A stretch of 64,000 nt of DNA from a virus: positions 1-64,000 of IMG/VR virus record IMGVR_UViG_3300027974_001900; one strand, written 5' to 3'. Position 1 is the stretch's first letter. Each line of letters begins with the position of its first letter. A program made the translations under genes and the position numbers. The notes below the pieces were generated by a model that did no database searches, was not told the origin of the DNA, and saw nothing but the letters and a program-made list of their open reading frames with translations. Below are positions 39,052 through 47,790 of the stretch, one piece after another.

Positions 39052-40635
39052 TCACTTCATTAACCAAGAGAACTCTCTTGCGTTGTTGTATGCTTCAGCC
39101 CACTTCTTGCGATTTTCGGCTTTTGCGTGTTCAGGCATTCCAGGTATTGATGACTCAAATGTTCTTCCGCCAGTATTTATTCCGCTGATAAATGCTTGAC
39201 GGTATTGTACATCTCTTTGAGAAATTATTAAGGCCCCTTCTCTTACCCAGCAGGCAATTGCACAGGACATTACTAAATCGTCATTACTACCTTTAATTGC
39301 CTCCGCTTTTCCGTTGTTCCAAACAAATGTTTCTAACTCATTAATTAGTCTTTCAGAATTGATTTTTATTATCTTGTTTCTTAAAAATTCTTCCATCTTT
39401 GCAATAGCAAGGGGGCGCATCTTAACGTTTGTATTGAAACCAGGAACGGCACTTGAATCATACAATGCTGTCATCGGCTCAATAAAATCATAACTTGATT
39501 TTTTGTGGTGGTAAATAGCTGGATGTCTCATTGATTTGAGTTTTTCTAACACTCCGTAACCAAATGAGTTATTCTCTACAACCGTTAAACAAAAACCATA
39601 ATCTTTTGATGTCTCAAATAATAATTCTGCGTATGCTTCTGGGGCTAACTTGCCTTGGTATTCTGCCACTTGTTCCATAGAATCAACATCGTAAATGTTA
39701 AATGCAGAATTATCTTCCGCATCTCCACGGGCAACGTCGGCAGAAAGTAAGTACCTTCTTCCTGGTTCTGGTTCTTTCCAAATCCATAGATTTCCATCAA
39801 AACCACCTCTTCTTATTGGTTTTGATGTTCCATCTTTCATCTCTTGTAGAATTACACCGTCAACAATTGTGTTTCCAGAAAAATTAAAAGAGCATTCGTA
39901 TTCTTGTGCAATGTCCTTCGCACTAAGGTTTTTAGTATTTTCTTCCCACCATTTTTGGTCTCTGTCTGGGTGGGCGTCCCAGTTTAGCTTAATAGGATTA
40001 AAGTTGTTCTTTCCTGTCTCCGCATCTGTATAAGTCTTGTGAAACCAGTTACCAACGCCTTTTGGAGTTGATACGGCGATACAGCGACCACCAGTGGCAA
40101 TTGTAGGATAAATACCAGCCCACATTTCATCCATACCTTGAATGATGCCAGCTTCGTCAACAATGAGCAAAGAAAGAGCTTCGGAACGACCAGAGTCGCC
40201 AGTTGTTGATGCTGCCTTAACCCAAGAGCCATTATTTAATTCAAGAGTGCTTTTGTTGTCATTCTTAACCTTAGCAATCTTCATCCAATCAGGAAGATTG
40301 TTATACATTAACTTAACCTTCTTAACCATACCAACGGCAACGTTTAATTGCGTGGCAACAGATAAGACAGTCTTTTCCCTATGGAATAATACCATCCAAA
40401 GAATAAAGCCCGCAGTTGCAGTCGAAAGACCCATCTGGCGAGCTTTGAGTACGATGTTAAATCTATAATCTTGAAATTGTTTTATACAATCTTCTTGGAA
40501 TGGATAAAGTTTAAAACTAATAAGTCCTTGGACTGGATGAGAAATTTTGACAAAGTTATTGATAAAATAAATGGGGTCTTTCCCACATTTAATTATTTCT
40601 TTAACAACTTCCTTCTTAGTTAATTGGACACTCAT
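39052..40635 (-). CDS. 17: Terminase large subunit, gp17-like
   Basis: Packaging motor and headful nuclease. ATPase motifs are Walker A in ARQMGLST (65-72) and Walker B LLIVDEAG with Asp160-Glu161; the coupling AVSTPKGVGN motif follows. The nuclease domain has LLSADVARGDAEDN with the first metal Asp, and GSNDDLVMSCAIA with another. The 527 residues are a little shorter than T4 gp17 (610). It overlaps the 196-aa gene by 4 nt. Confidence 0.93.
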   Translation of the reverse strand: MSVQLTKKEVVKEIIKCGKDPIYFINNFVKISHPVQGLISFKLYPFQEDCIKQFQDYRFNIVLKARQMGLSTATAGFILWMVLFHREKTVLSVATQLNVAVGMVKKVKLMYNNLPDWMKIAKVKNDNKSTLELNNGSWVKAASTTGDSGRSEALSLLIVDEAGIIQGMDEMWAGIYPTIATGGRCIAVSTPKGVGNWFHKTYTDAETGKNNFNPIKLNWDAHPDRDQKWWEENTKNLSAKDIAQEYECSFNFSGNTIVDGVILQEMKDGTSKPIRRGGFDGNLWIWKEPEPGRRYLLSADVARGDAEDNSAFNIYDVDSMEQVAEYQGKLAPEAYAELLFETSKDYGFCLTVVENNSFGYGVLEKLKSMRHPAIYHHKKSSYDFIEPMTALYDSSAVPGFNTNVKMRPLAIAKMEEFLRNKIIKINSERLINELETFVWNNGKAEAIKGSNDDLVMSCAIACWVREGALIISQRDVQYRQAFISGINTGGRTFESSIPGMPEHAKAENRKKWAEAYNNAREFSWLMK

Positions 40636-41222
40636 GCAACTCGCTTAGGAGCTTCTTCTGCCTTCTTCTTGTTCTTAAAGAGGCTCTTGTGATACTTTTC
40701 GTAATCAGCAACAATCTGACTCTTATACTCTTCTGGCTCGGGAATACCAGTAAGTTCGTAGCATTTATGTGCCGTTACAGACGTTCTAAAACGAGAAATT
40801 GGCTGAATTAAAACGTCGAAATCCTTAACTGTTTTTCCGTTCTTTAATGTTTTCTTGGCTTCTTTTGTTGCAAGACTTTTCTTTGTTGTAGCCTTAAATT
40901 GTTTTTTGACGAATGCAAGACATTTTTCAATAGTGCTTTCGATTTCGTCTTCAAACTTTCCAGCTCCCATCCTATGAATCTCGTTGAGCGGAATTTCTGC
41001 GTGGTAATTAATAGTCAGCTTTCTACCACCGACTTTAACGTGAAAACCATCCATAATTCTTTTGTCTACTAAGTAATTGCCTTCTTCTCTTCGTAAGCCA
41101 ACTTTGTTGTCAATGTCTTCGTTGTAGGTTGGTCCATCATAAGCCAGAGACATCGCTTGACCAATCCCACGGACAATTTCGTAAATATCATTTTGGACCT
41201 CGTTGTTTACTATTTCTGCCAT
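40632..41222 (-). CDS. Hypothetical protein upstream of terminase (196 aa)
   Basis: Unrecognised. After MAEIVNNEVQNDIYEIVRG come EEGNYLVDKRIMDGFHVK, a strand-rich part (KVGGRKLTINYHAEIP), a helix (EDEIESTIEKCLAFVKKQF), a basic segment (KKSLATKEAKKTLKNGK) and RFRTSVTAHKCYEL. A longer start at 41258 is possible; the ATG at 41222 is chosen because it gives a better N-terminus and only 13 nt overlap with the zinc-ribbon gene. Terminase small subunit is possible by place, but the coiled-coil N-terminus of gp16 is not seen. Confidence 0.55.
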   Translation of the reverse strand: MAEIVNNEVQNDIYEIVRGIGQAMSLAYDGPTYNEDIDNKVGLRREEGNYLVDKRIMDGFHVKVGGRKLTINYHAEIPLNEIHRMGAGKFEDEIESTIEKCLAFVKKQFKATTKKSLATKEAKKTLKNGKTVKDFDVLIQPISRFRTSVTAHKCYELTGIPEPEEYKSQIVADYEKYHKSLFKNKKKAEEAPKRVA

Positions 41223-41566
41223 TTTGTTTCTCTTCCTTCTAGGTGTAAGACGTAGCAATTAAAACAACAATTAAACTTTGTCATATACATTTCGTCTGCT
41301 GCTTTATATACTTGATCTCCGCAGTAAGAACAATTTTTAAAGTTCCTCTTATTAAGTAGTTTTTCCCTGAGAATAAAACCACCCTGATCAACTTGGTTTT
41401 CATAAGGTTGTTGACGATAAAAATTCTCAACTGCCTTAACCTGATCAAGGTAGGTTTTTTCTTTCTCGGGTGTCCAAAGAGAAGAAGGGTCTAATACAGC
41501 TTTTTCACCGTATTTATCTTCAACGGCTTTTTCTAGTGCCGAGATCTGTTTTGGATCAAAAGGCAT
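41210..41566 (-). CDS. Small zinc-ribbon protein (118 aa)
   Basis: The C-terminal half has two CxxC pairs, CSYCGD (about 81-86) and CCFNCYV (about 101-107), spaced like a zinc ribbon. The N-terminal half is helical and charged (EKAVEDKYGEKA, EKEKTYLDQVKAVEN). No family is recognised. It lies at the head of the packaging transcript, overlapping the 196-aa gene by 13 nt, and could be a DNA- or protein-binding packaging accessory. SD AAGAGG precedes the ATG. Confidence 0.65.
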   Translation of the reverse strand: MPFDPKQISALEKAVEDKYGEKAVLDPSSLWTPEKEKTYLDQVKAVENFYRQQPYENQVDQGGFILREKLLNKRNFKNCSYCGDQVYKAADEMYMTKFNCCFNCYVLHLEGRETKWQK

Positions 41567-41575
41567 AACTACCTC

Positions 41576-41734
41576 TTATTTTGGCTTTGGAGCGCCACCT
41601 TTGTGGACTTTCTCGTTCCAGCCTTTGGTGTTTGGATCACCGGCTTTTGGCCAGTTATGACCTTTTCCACCTGGGCTTTGTGTGAATGGAGCAACTTTTG
41701 CTGGTCCGTGTCCTTTTGGCTTTTGATCTGACAT
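41576..41734 (-). CDS. 52-aa basic Gly/Pro/Lys-rich protein, first gene of packaging operon
   Basis: The ATG at 41734 has SD AGGAGG (7 nt spacing) and a late-type element 23 nt upstream. The product is Lys/Gly/Pro-rich and probably disordered (SDQKPKGHGPAKVAP, then HNWPKAGDPNTKGW and KVHKGGAPKPK), with no membrane segment or Cys. It ends 9 nt before the zinc-ribbon gene start. Function unknown; a small basic head or packaging protein is possible. Confidence 0.75.
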   Translation of the reverse strand: MSDQKPKGHGPAKVAPFTQSPGGKGHNWPKAGDPNTKGWNEKVHKGGAPKPK

Positions 41735-41757
41735 AATTAATCCTCCTGAGATTATAC

Positions 41758-41767
41758 AATAAATAGT
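41758..41767 (-). promoter_or_regulatory. Late-promoter-like element ACTATTTATT of the head/packaging operon
   Basis: Exact decamer 23 nt before the ATG of the 52-aa gene, placed a few bases after the terminator of the recombination operon. It should start the transcript that carries terminase and portal. Confidence 0.65.
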
Positions 41768-41771
41768 ATCA

Positions 41772-41809
41772 TAAAATAAAAAGGCGTCAAGGTTTTAATC
41801 TTGACGCCT
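41772..41809 (-). terminator. Intrinsic terminator of the recombination operon
   Basis: A 10-bp perfect stem (AGGCGTCAAG / CTTGACGCCT, 41782-41791 and 41800-41809), 8-nt loop, then TTTTTATTTTATG on the minus strand. It follows the 17-aa ORF. Confidence 0.9.
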
Positions 41810-41827
41810 CCGAATTATTAGAAGAAA

Positions 41828-41881
41828 TTATTTCTTTTTCTTCTCGTCTTTCTTTACTGGTTTTTCTTGCTTCTTTGCCAT
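41828..41881 (-). CDS. 17-aa Lys-rich peptide with its own late element and strong SD
   Basis: The ATG at 41881 has a near-perfect SD (AGGAGG, spacing 6) and the frame gives MAKKQEKPVKKDEKKKK, 17 residues, 9 of them Lys, then TAA. A late-type element lies 25 nt before the ATG, overlapping the stop of the Mre11-Rad50 gene, and a strong terminator follows 19 nt after the stop, so the unit is one tiny gene between two signals. Translation is likely; function unknown. Confidence 0.55.
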   Translation of the reverse strand: MAKKQEKPVKKDEKKKK

Positions 41882-41906
41882 GATATACCTCCTAACCTTT
41901 CGGTGT

Positions 41907-41916
41907 TATAAATAGT
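41907..41916 (-). promoter_or_regulatory. Late-promoter-like element ACTATTTATA
   Basis: One mismatch from the decamer; 25 nt before the 17-aa ORF, touching the Mre11-Rad50 stop codon. Confidence 0.5.
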
Positions 41917-44900
41917 TAGTTAATGTATGCAAATCCCTCTTCATCCTTCTGAATCTCGATAATTTTATCCACTGAGTCTTTTAATGTATCTAAGTGAGTG
42001 ATTAATAATACAGTTTTAAATTGAGATTTAATCATTTCTAAAACTTTGATAAAACTGTCCATATGTTCCGCATCCAAAGATGTAGCTGGCTCATCAAGAA
42101 TAAATACGTTGCTTACTGGCAAGCTGCCACATTTAATCAGAGCTAATCTAATCGCCATAGCAACCAAGGACTTTTCTGCTCCTGAGCAGTTTTCAATCGC
42201 TCTCGGAGAAGAATTAGGATGCTGAATGTAAATTTCTAATCTACCTTCTTCATTTGCAAAGTAAGCTTCAAACTCGACAATGTTTGCCAAAAGACCGTTT
42301 ATTTCTTCGTTGATTATTGGCAGAGTTCTTTTAATTAATTCAAACGGAATACCGCTATTATGTGTGCATTTTAGAAATAACTCATAAGATGAATGTTCTG
42401 CTTTTAGTTTATTAAGTTCCTCTATTTCTTTCTCGTATGTATCAATTTGTTGCTCTAATGACGCTAAGTTTCCTACTGCTTTTGTATGATCGTTTTCCGC
42501 TGTCTTTAAAGATTCTTGTGTAGAATTCTTTTTCTTAACGAGATTAACAAGGTCTTTTTTCAATTCGTTAATGTTGTCGTATAAATCTTTGTTTGATTCA
42601 TAACGATTAATTATTTTTTCATTCTCCACAAGTTCTGTCTCAACCTCTGACTTGGTATTTTGCAACTTAACTATCTCTTTTAAGAGAGAGGAGATTTTGC
42701 TGGATGCTTCATTAGATTTATCTTTAAGCTTTGTAAGTTTATCAAGGTATTCGTTAACTTTGTCTATCTCTAACTTTAATAGATCACCTCTTAAAGCTGC
42801 TTCTTGTTCTTCGATCGTTTTAAGAGCCAACTCTACTATTGAGATTTCTGTTAGGGATTCCAGTGCGCTCTTCTTAAATGAGCATTCTTTAAATTGGTCT
42901 TTGCCGCAAGCAGCTAAATCAATAAGCTCGGCAGACTTTCTATAGATTGAAAGAGAATTGTTTTTCATCTTCTTCTCGGAGAGAAGAGAATCAATCTCTT
43001 TTAGAATCTTTTTAGAAGCTTCCTGTTTTACTTTAAGTTCTTCTACATTAAGTTTCTCTACGACTTGATTAATCTTTTCAATGGTTTCTTCGTGAGTTTT
43101 TAATTCAGCTGATTTTTTCTCAATAGCTATTTTTGTCAGAGAAAGCTGAAAGTTTAATTCTCCGTGAGTCAACCAAGCTTTCTCGATGTCAATTGGCTCT
43201 TCTACCTTTGCAAGGTCAGCGGTCAGCTTTGTAATTTTATCTTGTAAAACTTGTTGCTCTGCTTTTAAAGCTTCTACATTCTTGGCTTCTTCGTATAATT
43301 TATCAATCGCTAAATGATGCTTTATGTGTATGTCGCCAAGTATTTTTGAGTAATCTTTGTCAGTTTTCTTAATCAAGGTTTTAAGTTCATTGGCATACTG
43401 GTTAGCTGGCTTATGTTTATTTTCAAAGATCTGTAAATCAAGAAAGTTAGCAAGGACTTCCTTTCTTTTTGTTGACCCTTCATTAATAAAGTCTAATGAG
43501 CCGTGTTGAGTTGACAGACAAGTATTACAGAAGTCTTCATAAGTTCCGATCTCTTTGCGAATGTTCTTGTCTGTCTCCATTCTATCGTTGCCATTAAATG
43601 GCATAACGCTTGCTCCCGCAAAAATCTCGAAATCTAATTCTGTTTTGCCTTCTTCTATTATCTTCCCTTTTGATTTCTTAGTAATTTTTTCTGTCTTTCT
43701 TGTTATCGAGAGAATTTCATTCTCACTTAAACTAATGTAGGCGCTTCCATTACCTTCTTTCTTACGCTCATTAACTACATCAAAATTCTTACGAATGTTC
43801 TTAGAAGTTGTGTTAAACAAGGTGTAAAGAAGGCTGTCGATTATGCTGGACTTACCAGAATAATTCTTTCCAAAGATTCCAACAATTCCGCTTAATTCAT
43901 AAAAATCTATCTTGTTACCATCTTTATAATTAAAGAGATTATCCCACTCAAAATTATCAAGACTCCATTTAACATTTCTTGCAACATTATCAGATACTTC
44001 TGCATCAAGATTGAACTTAGTATTAATGTCTAATACTTGCTGCATCTGTTCTTCTGTAAGGTTTTCGGAAGCTAAGAACTCTTTGATTAGCTGTTGCTGA
44101 ACATTATTATCTCGGAGATTTAATTTTGTCTTATCACCCTTCTCTATCTCATTCTCAACCTCTTTGGCGTGCTTATTGACAACAGTAATAGACTTAGGTG
44201 AATAATTTTTTAGTATGTCTGTTTTAAGTTTATTGATCTGCTCTTGGTCATAATACTTATCCAATACTAAACGAACGTGTGAACCAACCTGGATAACAGG
44301 AAAAGATCCATCGTATTCAACAGTTATGAAAGGAGCTGGATTATTAAAGATTATTGGTTTTACAGAGAACTTATTTTTATCCTTGATGTCCCAAATAAGA
44401 ATTCCTTTCTCTGTCTCCTCTCCAAAGTTCTGTTGAATGGTTGAACCGCAATAAGCCACCTTGTCATTTAAGAATTGATGCTTATGAATGTCTCCAAGAA
44501 AACCATAATCAAAATCATCAAAGATTGACAGATTATCATCTGTATTCTTCATTGCCCAGCCAGTATCAGTCTTGGAGCCTTGAATTGCTCCGTGATACAA
44601 TGCAATGTTAATCTTTTCTGCGCTAGTTGGTTTAATCCAATTATCTCGATCAAAGATCGATAAAACATTCAGACAGAATTTATCATTAAGATGGAACTCA
44701 CCAGAATCTTTTAGAAGCTTAACTCTTGGACTATTAATAGCTTGAACAATTGGACTAATTGCATCTTGGCGATCAGCATTATTTAAATTACCATCGTGAT
44801 TACCAAGAATAATGTATAGAGGAGCTATGTCTGAAAGATTGTTGAATAGTTTTGTTGTCATCTCAACAAATTCTGGTGAGATGTTTGTTTTTGTATGTGC

Positions 44901-45035
44901 AACGTCTCCGCAACAAATGATTGCGTCTACTTTCTCTTTTTCAAGAGCATTATACATTTGTCCAAAGATGTTTTCGTAAATGTTGTGGTGTTTTAGATTT
45001 TTAATGTGAATATCTGCTAAATGGGCGAATTTCAT
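41916..45035 (-). CDS. Fused Mre11-Rad50 (gp47-gp46 / SbcD-SbcC) recombination nuclease
   Basis: One 1039-aa chain holds both halves of a complex normally made by two genes (T4 47 and 46). The N-terminal part (1-240) is an Mre11-type phosphoesterase: Asp8 and His10 in LADIHI, GDVAH (43-47), GNHD (79-82), and YHGAI with GDIHKH. The Rad50 part starts with Walker A GKNYSGKS (389-396), a long coiled coil follows, and near the end come the signature NCSGAEKSLVAMA and Walker B VFILDEPATSLD. The hook is odd: instead of CxxC I see C-x7-C (CGKDQFKEC). It overlaps the primase gene by 4 nt. Confidence 0.93.
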   Translation of the reverse strand: MKFAHLADIHIKNLKHHNIYENIFGQMYNALEKEKVDAIICCGDVAHTKTNISPEFVEMTTKLFNNLSDIAPLYIILGNHDGNLNNADRQDAISPIVQAINSPRVKLLKDSGEFHLNDKFCLNVLSIFDRDNWIKPTSAEKINIALYHGAIQGSKTDTGWAMKNTDDNLSIFDDFDYGFLGDIHKHQFLNDKVAYCGSTIQQNFGEETEKGILIWDIKDKNKFSVKPIIFNNPAPFITVEYDGSFPVIQVGSHVRLVLDKYYDQEQINKLKTDILKNYSPKSITVVNKHAKEVENEIEKGDKTKLNLRDNNVQQQLIKEFLASENLTEEQMQQVLDINTKFNLDAEVSDNVARNVKWSLDNFEWDNLFNYKDGNKIDFYELSGIVGIFGKNYSGKSSIIDSLLYTLFNTTSKNIRKNFDVVNERKKEGNGSAYISLSENEILSITRKTEKITKKSKGKIIEEGKTELDFEIFAGASVMPFNGNDRMETDKNIRKEIGTYEDFCNTCLSTQHGSLDFINEGSTKRKEVLANFLDLQIFENKHKPANQYANELKTLIKKTDKDYSKILGDIHIKHHLAIDKLYEEAKNVEALKAEQQVLQDKITKLTADLAKVEEPIDIEKAWLTHGELNFQLSLTKIAIEKKSAELKTHEETIEKINQVVEKLNVEELKVKQEASKKILKEIDSLLSEKKMKNNSLSIYRKSAELIDLAACGKDQFKECSFKKSALESLTEISIVELALKTIEEQEAALRGDLLKLEIDKVNEYLDKLTKLKDKSNEASSKISSLLKEIVKLQNTKSEVETELVENEKIINRYESNKDLYDNINELKKDLVNLVKKKNSTQESLKTAENDHTKAVGNLASLEQQIDTYEKEIEELNKLKAEHSSYELFLKCTHNSGIPFELIKRTLPIINEEINGLLANIVEFEAYFANEEGRLEIYIQHPNSSPRAIENCSGAEKSLVAMAIRLALIKCGSLPVSNVFILDEPATSLDAEHMDSFIKVLEMIKSQFKTVLLITHLDTLKDSVDKIIEIQKDEEGFAYIN

Positions 45036-45970
45036 GCAACCTCTAATTCTTGTTGTAGTAATGTATCATAGGTCATCAATCTGGCACAAGCCTTTCTCTT
45101 CTGGAATTGTTCTTTTGTCATTTCTCCTGCGTCTTTATAAGGTAGAATATCTATCTTATAGACCTCAACACCATAATTGATAAGCTTTCGTATAATCTCA
45201 CTTTCTTTCTTCGTCGCATCTGGATCTAACGCCATATACACAGTTGTATCATAGCCGACGATCTTCTGGAACAATTTACTTTCCTCTCTCAAAGTTGAAC
45301 CAAGCATTGGAATTGCGTTGTGCCCTGCTTTGATTGCGTCAAAGATTCCTTCGACAAGAATAATATCGCTGTCAAAATCTATGTATAGTTCATTAAAGAT
45401 TATATCTTTAGAAGACGGCGGTTGCTTAAACTTAGCAAACTTATCGCCAGTAATAGTTCTACCAATGAAGTAGTTTAGGTCACCATTAGAGTTGAACGAT
45501 GGAAAAATTATTCTGTCTTTGTATTCTCCGTCAAAGCAGAAACCAATCTTCCAATAAAGTATGTCTTCTTGAGTTACACCACGCTTCTTAAGATAGTTTA
45601 ATGATTTAGCGTGCGCTAGGAGCGTCGTTTTATTTGTGAGCGTCACGAACTTCTCTGGTAAAGAGAAAACCTCTTCACGAGCCTCTGGAGTGTCTGCAAA
45701 TAGATCGTCTAGGTTTGTATCAAGATCAACCTCTCCATCGAGCATTTTCCATCTCTGGAACATCTCAAAGGTGCCTTTTTTACGCACAAGTTTGCGAATA
45801 TTGCCTGCAACATCGCAGACCCAACACTTGTACTTGCTTTTCGTAAAATTTACAGAGAGTTTCTTTTTATGGTGTTTACAGAACGGACAATAATAAAGAT
45901 ATTCATTTCCTACTTTATGATGTTCACCAAGGAAAGAATCAACAATATTTAGCTTTTCAGTGATTTCCAT
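45032..45970 (-). CDS. 61: DNA primase, gp61/DnaG type
   Basis: Makes RNA primers for lagging-strand synthesis, with the gp41-type helicase. The 312 residues begin with a zinc-binding domain (Cys28, Cys31, Cys49, Cys52: CPFC and CWVC) for template recognition. A TOPRIM core follows, with Glu in LVEGIFDAIKAG and the DPD motif in MALDPDATKK, where metal is bound. The size is near T4 gp61 (342). It overlaps ruvC by 22 nt and the Mre11-Rad50 gene by 4 nt, so the three are translationally coupled. Confidence 0.92.
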   Translation of the reverse strand: MEITEKLNIVDSFLGEHHKVGNEYLYYCPFCKHHKKKLSVNFTKSKYKCWVCDVAGNIRKLVRKKGTFEMFQRWKMLDGEVDLDTNLDDLFADTPEAREEVFSLPEKFVTLTNKTTLLAHAKSLNYLKKRGVTQEDILYWKIGFCFDGEYKDRIIFPSFNSNGDLNYFIGRTITGDKFAKFKQPPSSKDIIFNELYIDFDSDIILVEGIFDAIKAGHNAIPMLGSTLREESKLFQKIVGYDTTVYMALDPDATKKESEIIRKLINYGVEVYKIDILPYKDAGEMTKEQFQKRKACARLMTYDTLLQQELEVA

Positions 45971-46473
45971 TGTAAATAACCGGCCTTAGCGATAATAAAA
46001 CTATCGCTTCTATCCATAGAACCCGGAACAGGGTTCCCGTGTGCGGTCAATTCTACCTTAAAGTCTGGTTCTTGGTCAAGTACAGCTTCAAACACAACTT
46101 CTTTTGCTTTTCTTCCTTTCTCCATTTTCACGCCATACATTCTACGAGCCGTAGCAGCAGAAATAAATTGAGGATCTAAACCAATTACATCACAACAAAT
46201 CCAGGAAACAATACCATTGAATCTCATTAATGTTGAAATTGTTTTAGCAGAAGACATACCAGCGGAGAAAGACATAAGAGGTTCTTCTACATAGATTGCT
46301 TTAATGTCGTATGTTTTATTAAGATTATCAACATACTTTTTAATATTTGAAGCTTTAATAAAAATGTCTTTAAGTTTTTCTAATCTTACCGCTTCACACA
46401 AGACGATCTTACCATCTTCGTCCAAGATAGTAAACGCAGTAATTGTTGTTGAGATATCAAGTCCTAAAATCAT
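45949..46473 (-). CDS. RuvC-like Holliday junction resolvase
   Basis: Cuts four-way DNA junctions made by recombination-dependent replication. The 174-aa chain has the RuvC/RNase H-fold acidic set: Asp6 in LGLDIST, Glu in YVEEPLM (63/64), and MDRSDSFIIAKAG near the end, where RuvC has HxxxDAxAIA. T4 uses gp49 (endonuclease VII), an unrelated enzyme, so this is a different solution. It is the first gene of the recombination operon. A -10 like TACAAT lies 6 nt before the ATG and there is no SD, which suggests leaderless translation as for the polymerase. Confidence 0.88.
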   Translation of the reverse strand: MILGLDISTTITAFTILDEDGKIVLCEAVRLEKLKDIFIKASNIKKYVDNLNKTYDIKAIYVEEPLMSFSAGMSSAKTISTLMRFNGIVSWICCDVIGLDPQFISAATARRMYGVKMEKGRKAKEVVFEAVLDQEPDFKVELTAHGNPVPGSMDRSDSFIIAKAGYLQWKSLKS

Positions 46474-46479
46474 GATTAA

Positions 46480-46507
46480 ATTGTATCAGATTAAATATCA
46501 AGTTTAA
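46480..46507 (-). promoter_or_regulatory. Extended -10 promoter of the ruvC-primase operon, leaderless start
   Basis: TGATACAAT on the minus strand (extended -10; hexamer at 46480-46485) with a weak -35 TTAAAC (46502-46507, 16-nt spacer). Exactly 6 nt separate the -10 from the ATG at 46473, as at the polymerase gene. Confidence 0.55.
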
Positions 46508-47789
46508 GTTTTATTGTATAATCTAATTCTGGTGTCTTTCTTACCGGATTTGCTAATTTTGCTATGGCTATTAAGTCGCCTTCTTCATTATAAACTCCGA
46601 CTTCGCTTATAAACACTTGAGATTTATAAGGAGAATTATAATTGGTAAAAGAACTTGAAATAGTGTTTTTTATTACTAACTGGTCGTTTTCAAAGTATTG
46701 TCCATTGGATGGAACAAAATAACTTCCAGTTGGAGCATTGTAAGTTGTGCCGTTAACCACTATTGAGCTTGTTTGCCCAAGAACTAAAGAATTAAGTTGT
46801 CCACCGCTTATAAACGTTCTGTTGTTGCTCCAGGTGAAATCATTCTTTTCGGCAGAACAGAACATTGTTATAGTGCTTCTTTCTGTTGAGCCTTGAAAGT
46901 TTAATTCATATGATGCAGAAACAATCGGAGTATTGCTTCCTGCATCAGTCGTCGTCTTTTGATGTGCACCAAAATAAATCCATTTTAAATTATCAGAAAT
47001 AGCAGTATAAGTATAATCTACACTATACTTGGGATCAGAAACGGGCTGAACGTAAAACTCGCTTGTATTTGCTAATTTTGAACTTCCTGTTAAGATAATA
47101 ATTCCTTCGTCGTAAAGAACAGTTCCAATTTCTGTTCCAACTAAAGAAGAATTATAAGAAGAATAAGTTTGATATATCTTTGTATTTTTTTGAGAGTCAC
47201 TAGCTTCGGCAACCAAGGTTCCGGTAACATAAATTTTTAAATTTAACATCCCTGGCTGTAATTTAATACCGTAATAAGCCGATGGTATTTCTATAAAATT
47301 TATGTCCATTAATGGCTTCAAAAAATAGTCTGAGTACCCAGAAGGATAGATGTTCTTTAAGCTACCAGCTTGAACCAAAGACGTGTTTAAATATTTTGCC
47401 GTGCTTGCATTGTTGTTATCTAAAGAATATTTTATGAATATATTATTTAATGCATAAAGTTTTTTAACTGTATTATACAACGTATAATGTTCGTAAAAGG
47501 CTCCACCAGGCTGATAAGCAATAAAATTTCTTTGTACTTGTGGAGTATAAGAAAAAGTACCACTAATAGAAAAAGAAGCGGAATAGAAAAAATTATTTTT
47601 AGTAAAGTTTTCTGATAATGATGCAGTATAAATTGTGTTCCTCTCTAACATCGTGATAGAGGAACTTACCTTATTACCTTCAGACAATTGATCGTTAACA
47701 GTTACATTGCCGTTATAAAAGACGACCTTGTAAGATGGATTTGCAGATAGAGTATTATAAAATACATCATTTTTGCCAAATTTTTTCAT
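46491..47789 (-). CDS. Tail/baseplate structural protein with shared C-terminal domain (432 aa)
   Basis: Unrecognised by family. It is a beta-rich, Ser/Thr/Asn/Tyr-rich virion-type protein. The last 40 residues (SEVGVYNEEGDLIAIAKLAN...) repeat closely in the next gene (338 aa), so the two are paralogues at least there. It is the last gene of the tail transcript and its stop overlaps the -35 of the ruvC promoter. A fibre or baseplate-periphery protein is likely. Confidence 0.6.
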   Translation of the reverse strand: MKKFGKNDVFYNTLSANPSYKVVFYNGNVTVNDQLSEGNKVSSSITMLERNTIYTASLSENFTKNNFFYSASFSISGTFSYTPQVQRNFIAYQPGGAFYEHYTLYNTVKKLYALNNIFIKYSLDNNNASTAKYLNTSLVQAGSLKNIYPSGYSDYFLKPLMDINFIEIPSAYYGIKLQPGMLNLKIYVTGTLVAEASDSQKNTKIYQTYSSYNSSLVGTEIGTVLYDEGIIILTGSSKLANTSEFYVQPVSDPKYSVDYTYTAISDNLKWIYFGAHQKTTTDAGSNTPIVSASYELNFQGSTERSTITMFCSAEKNDFTWSNNRTFISGGQLNSLVLGQTSSIVVNGTTYNAPTGSYFVPSNGQYFENDQLVIKNTISSSFTNYNSPYKSQVFISEVGVYNEEGDLIAIAKLANPVRKTPELDYTIKLKLDI

Positions 47790-47790
47790 A

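Noticed and set aside
41772-41805. Sigma-70 promoter using TTGACG of the terminator stem
   Set aside because: The -35 is part of the hairpin arm and no fitting -10 is found at 16-18 nt other than the late element itself.
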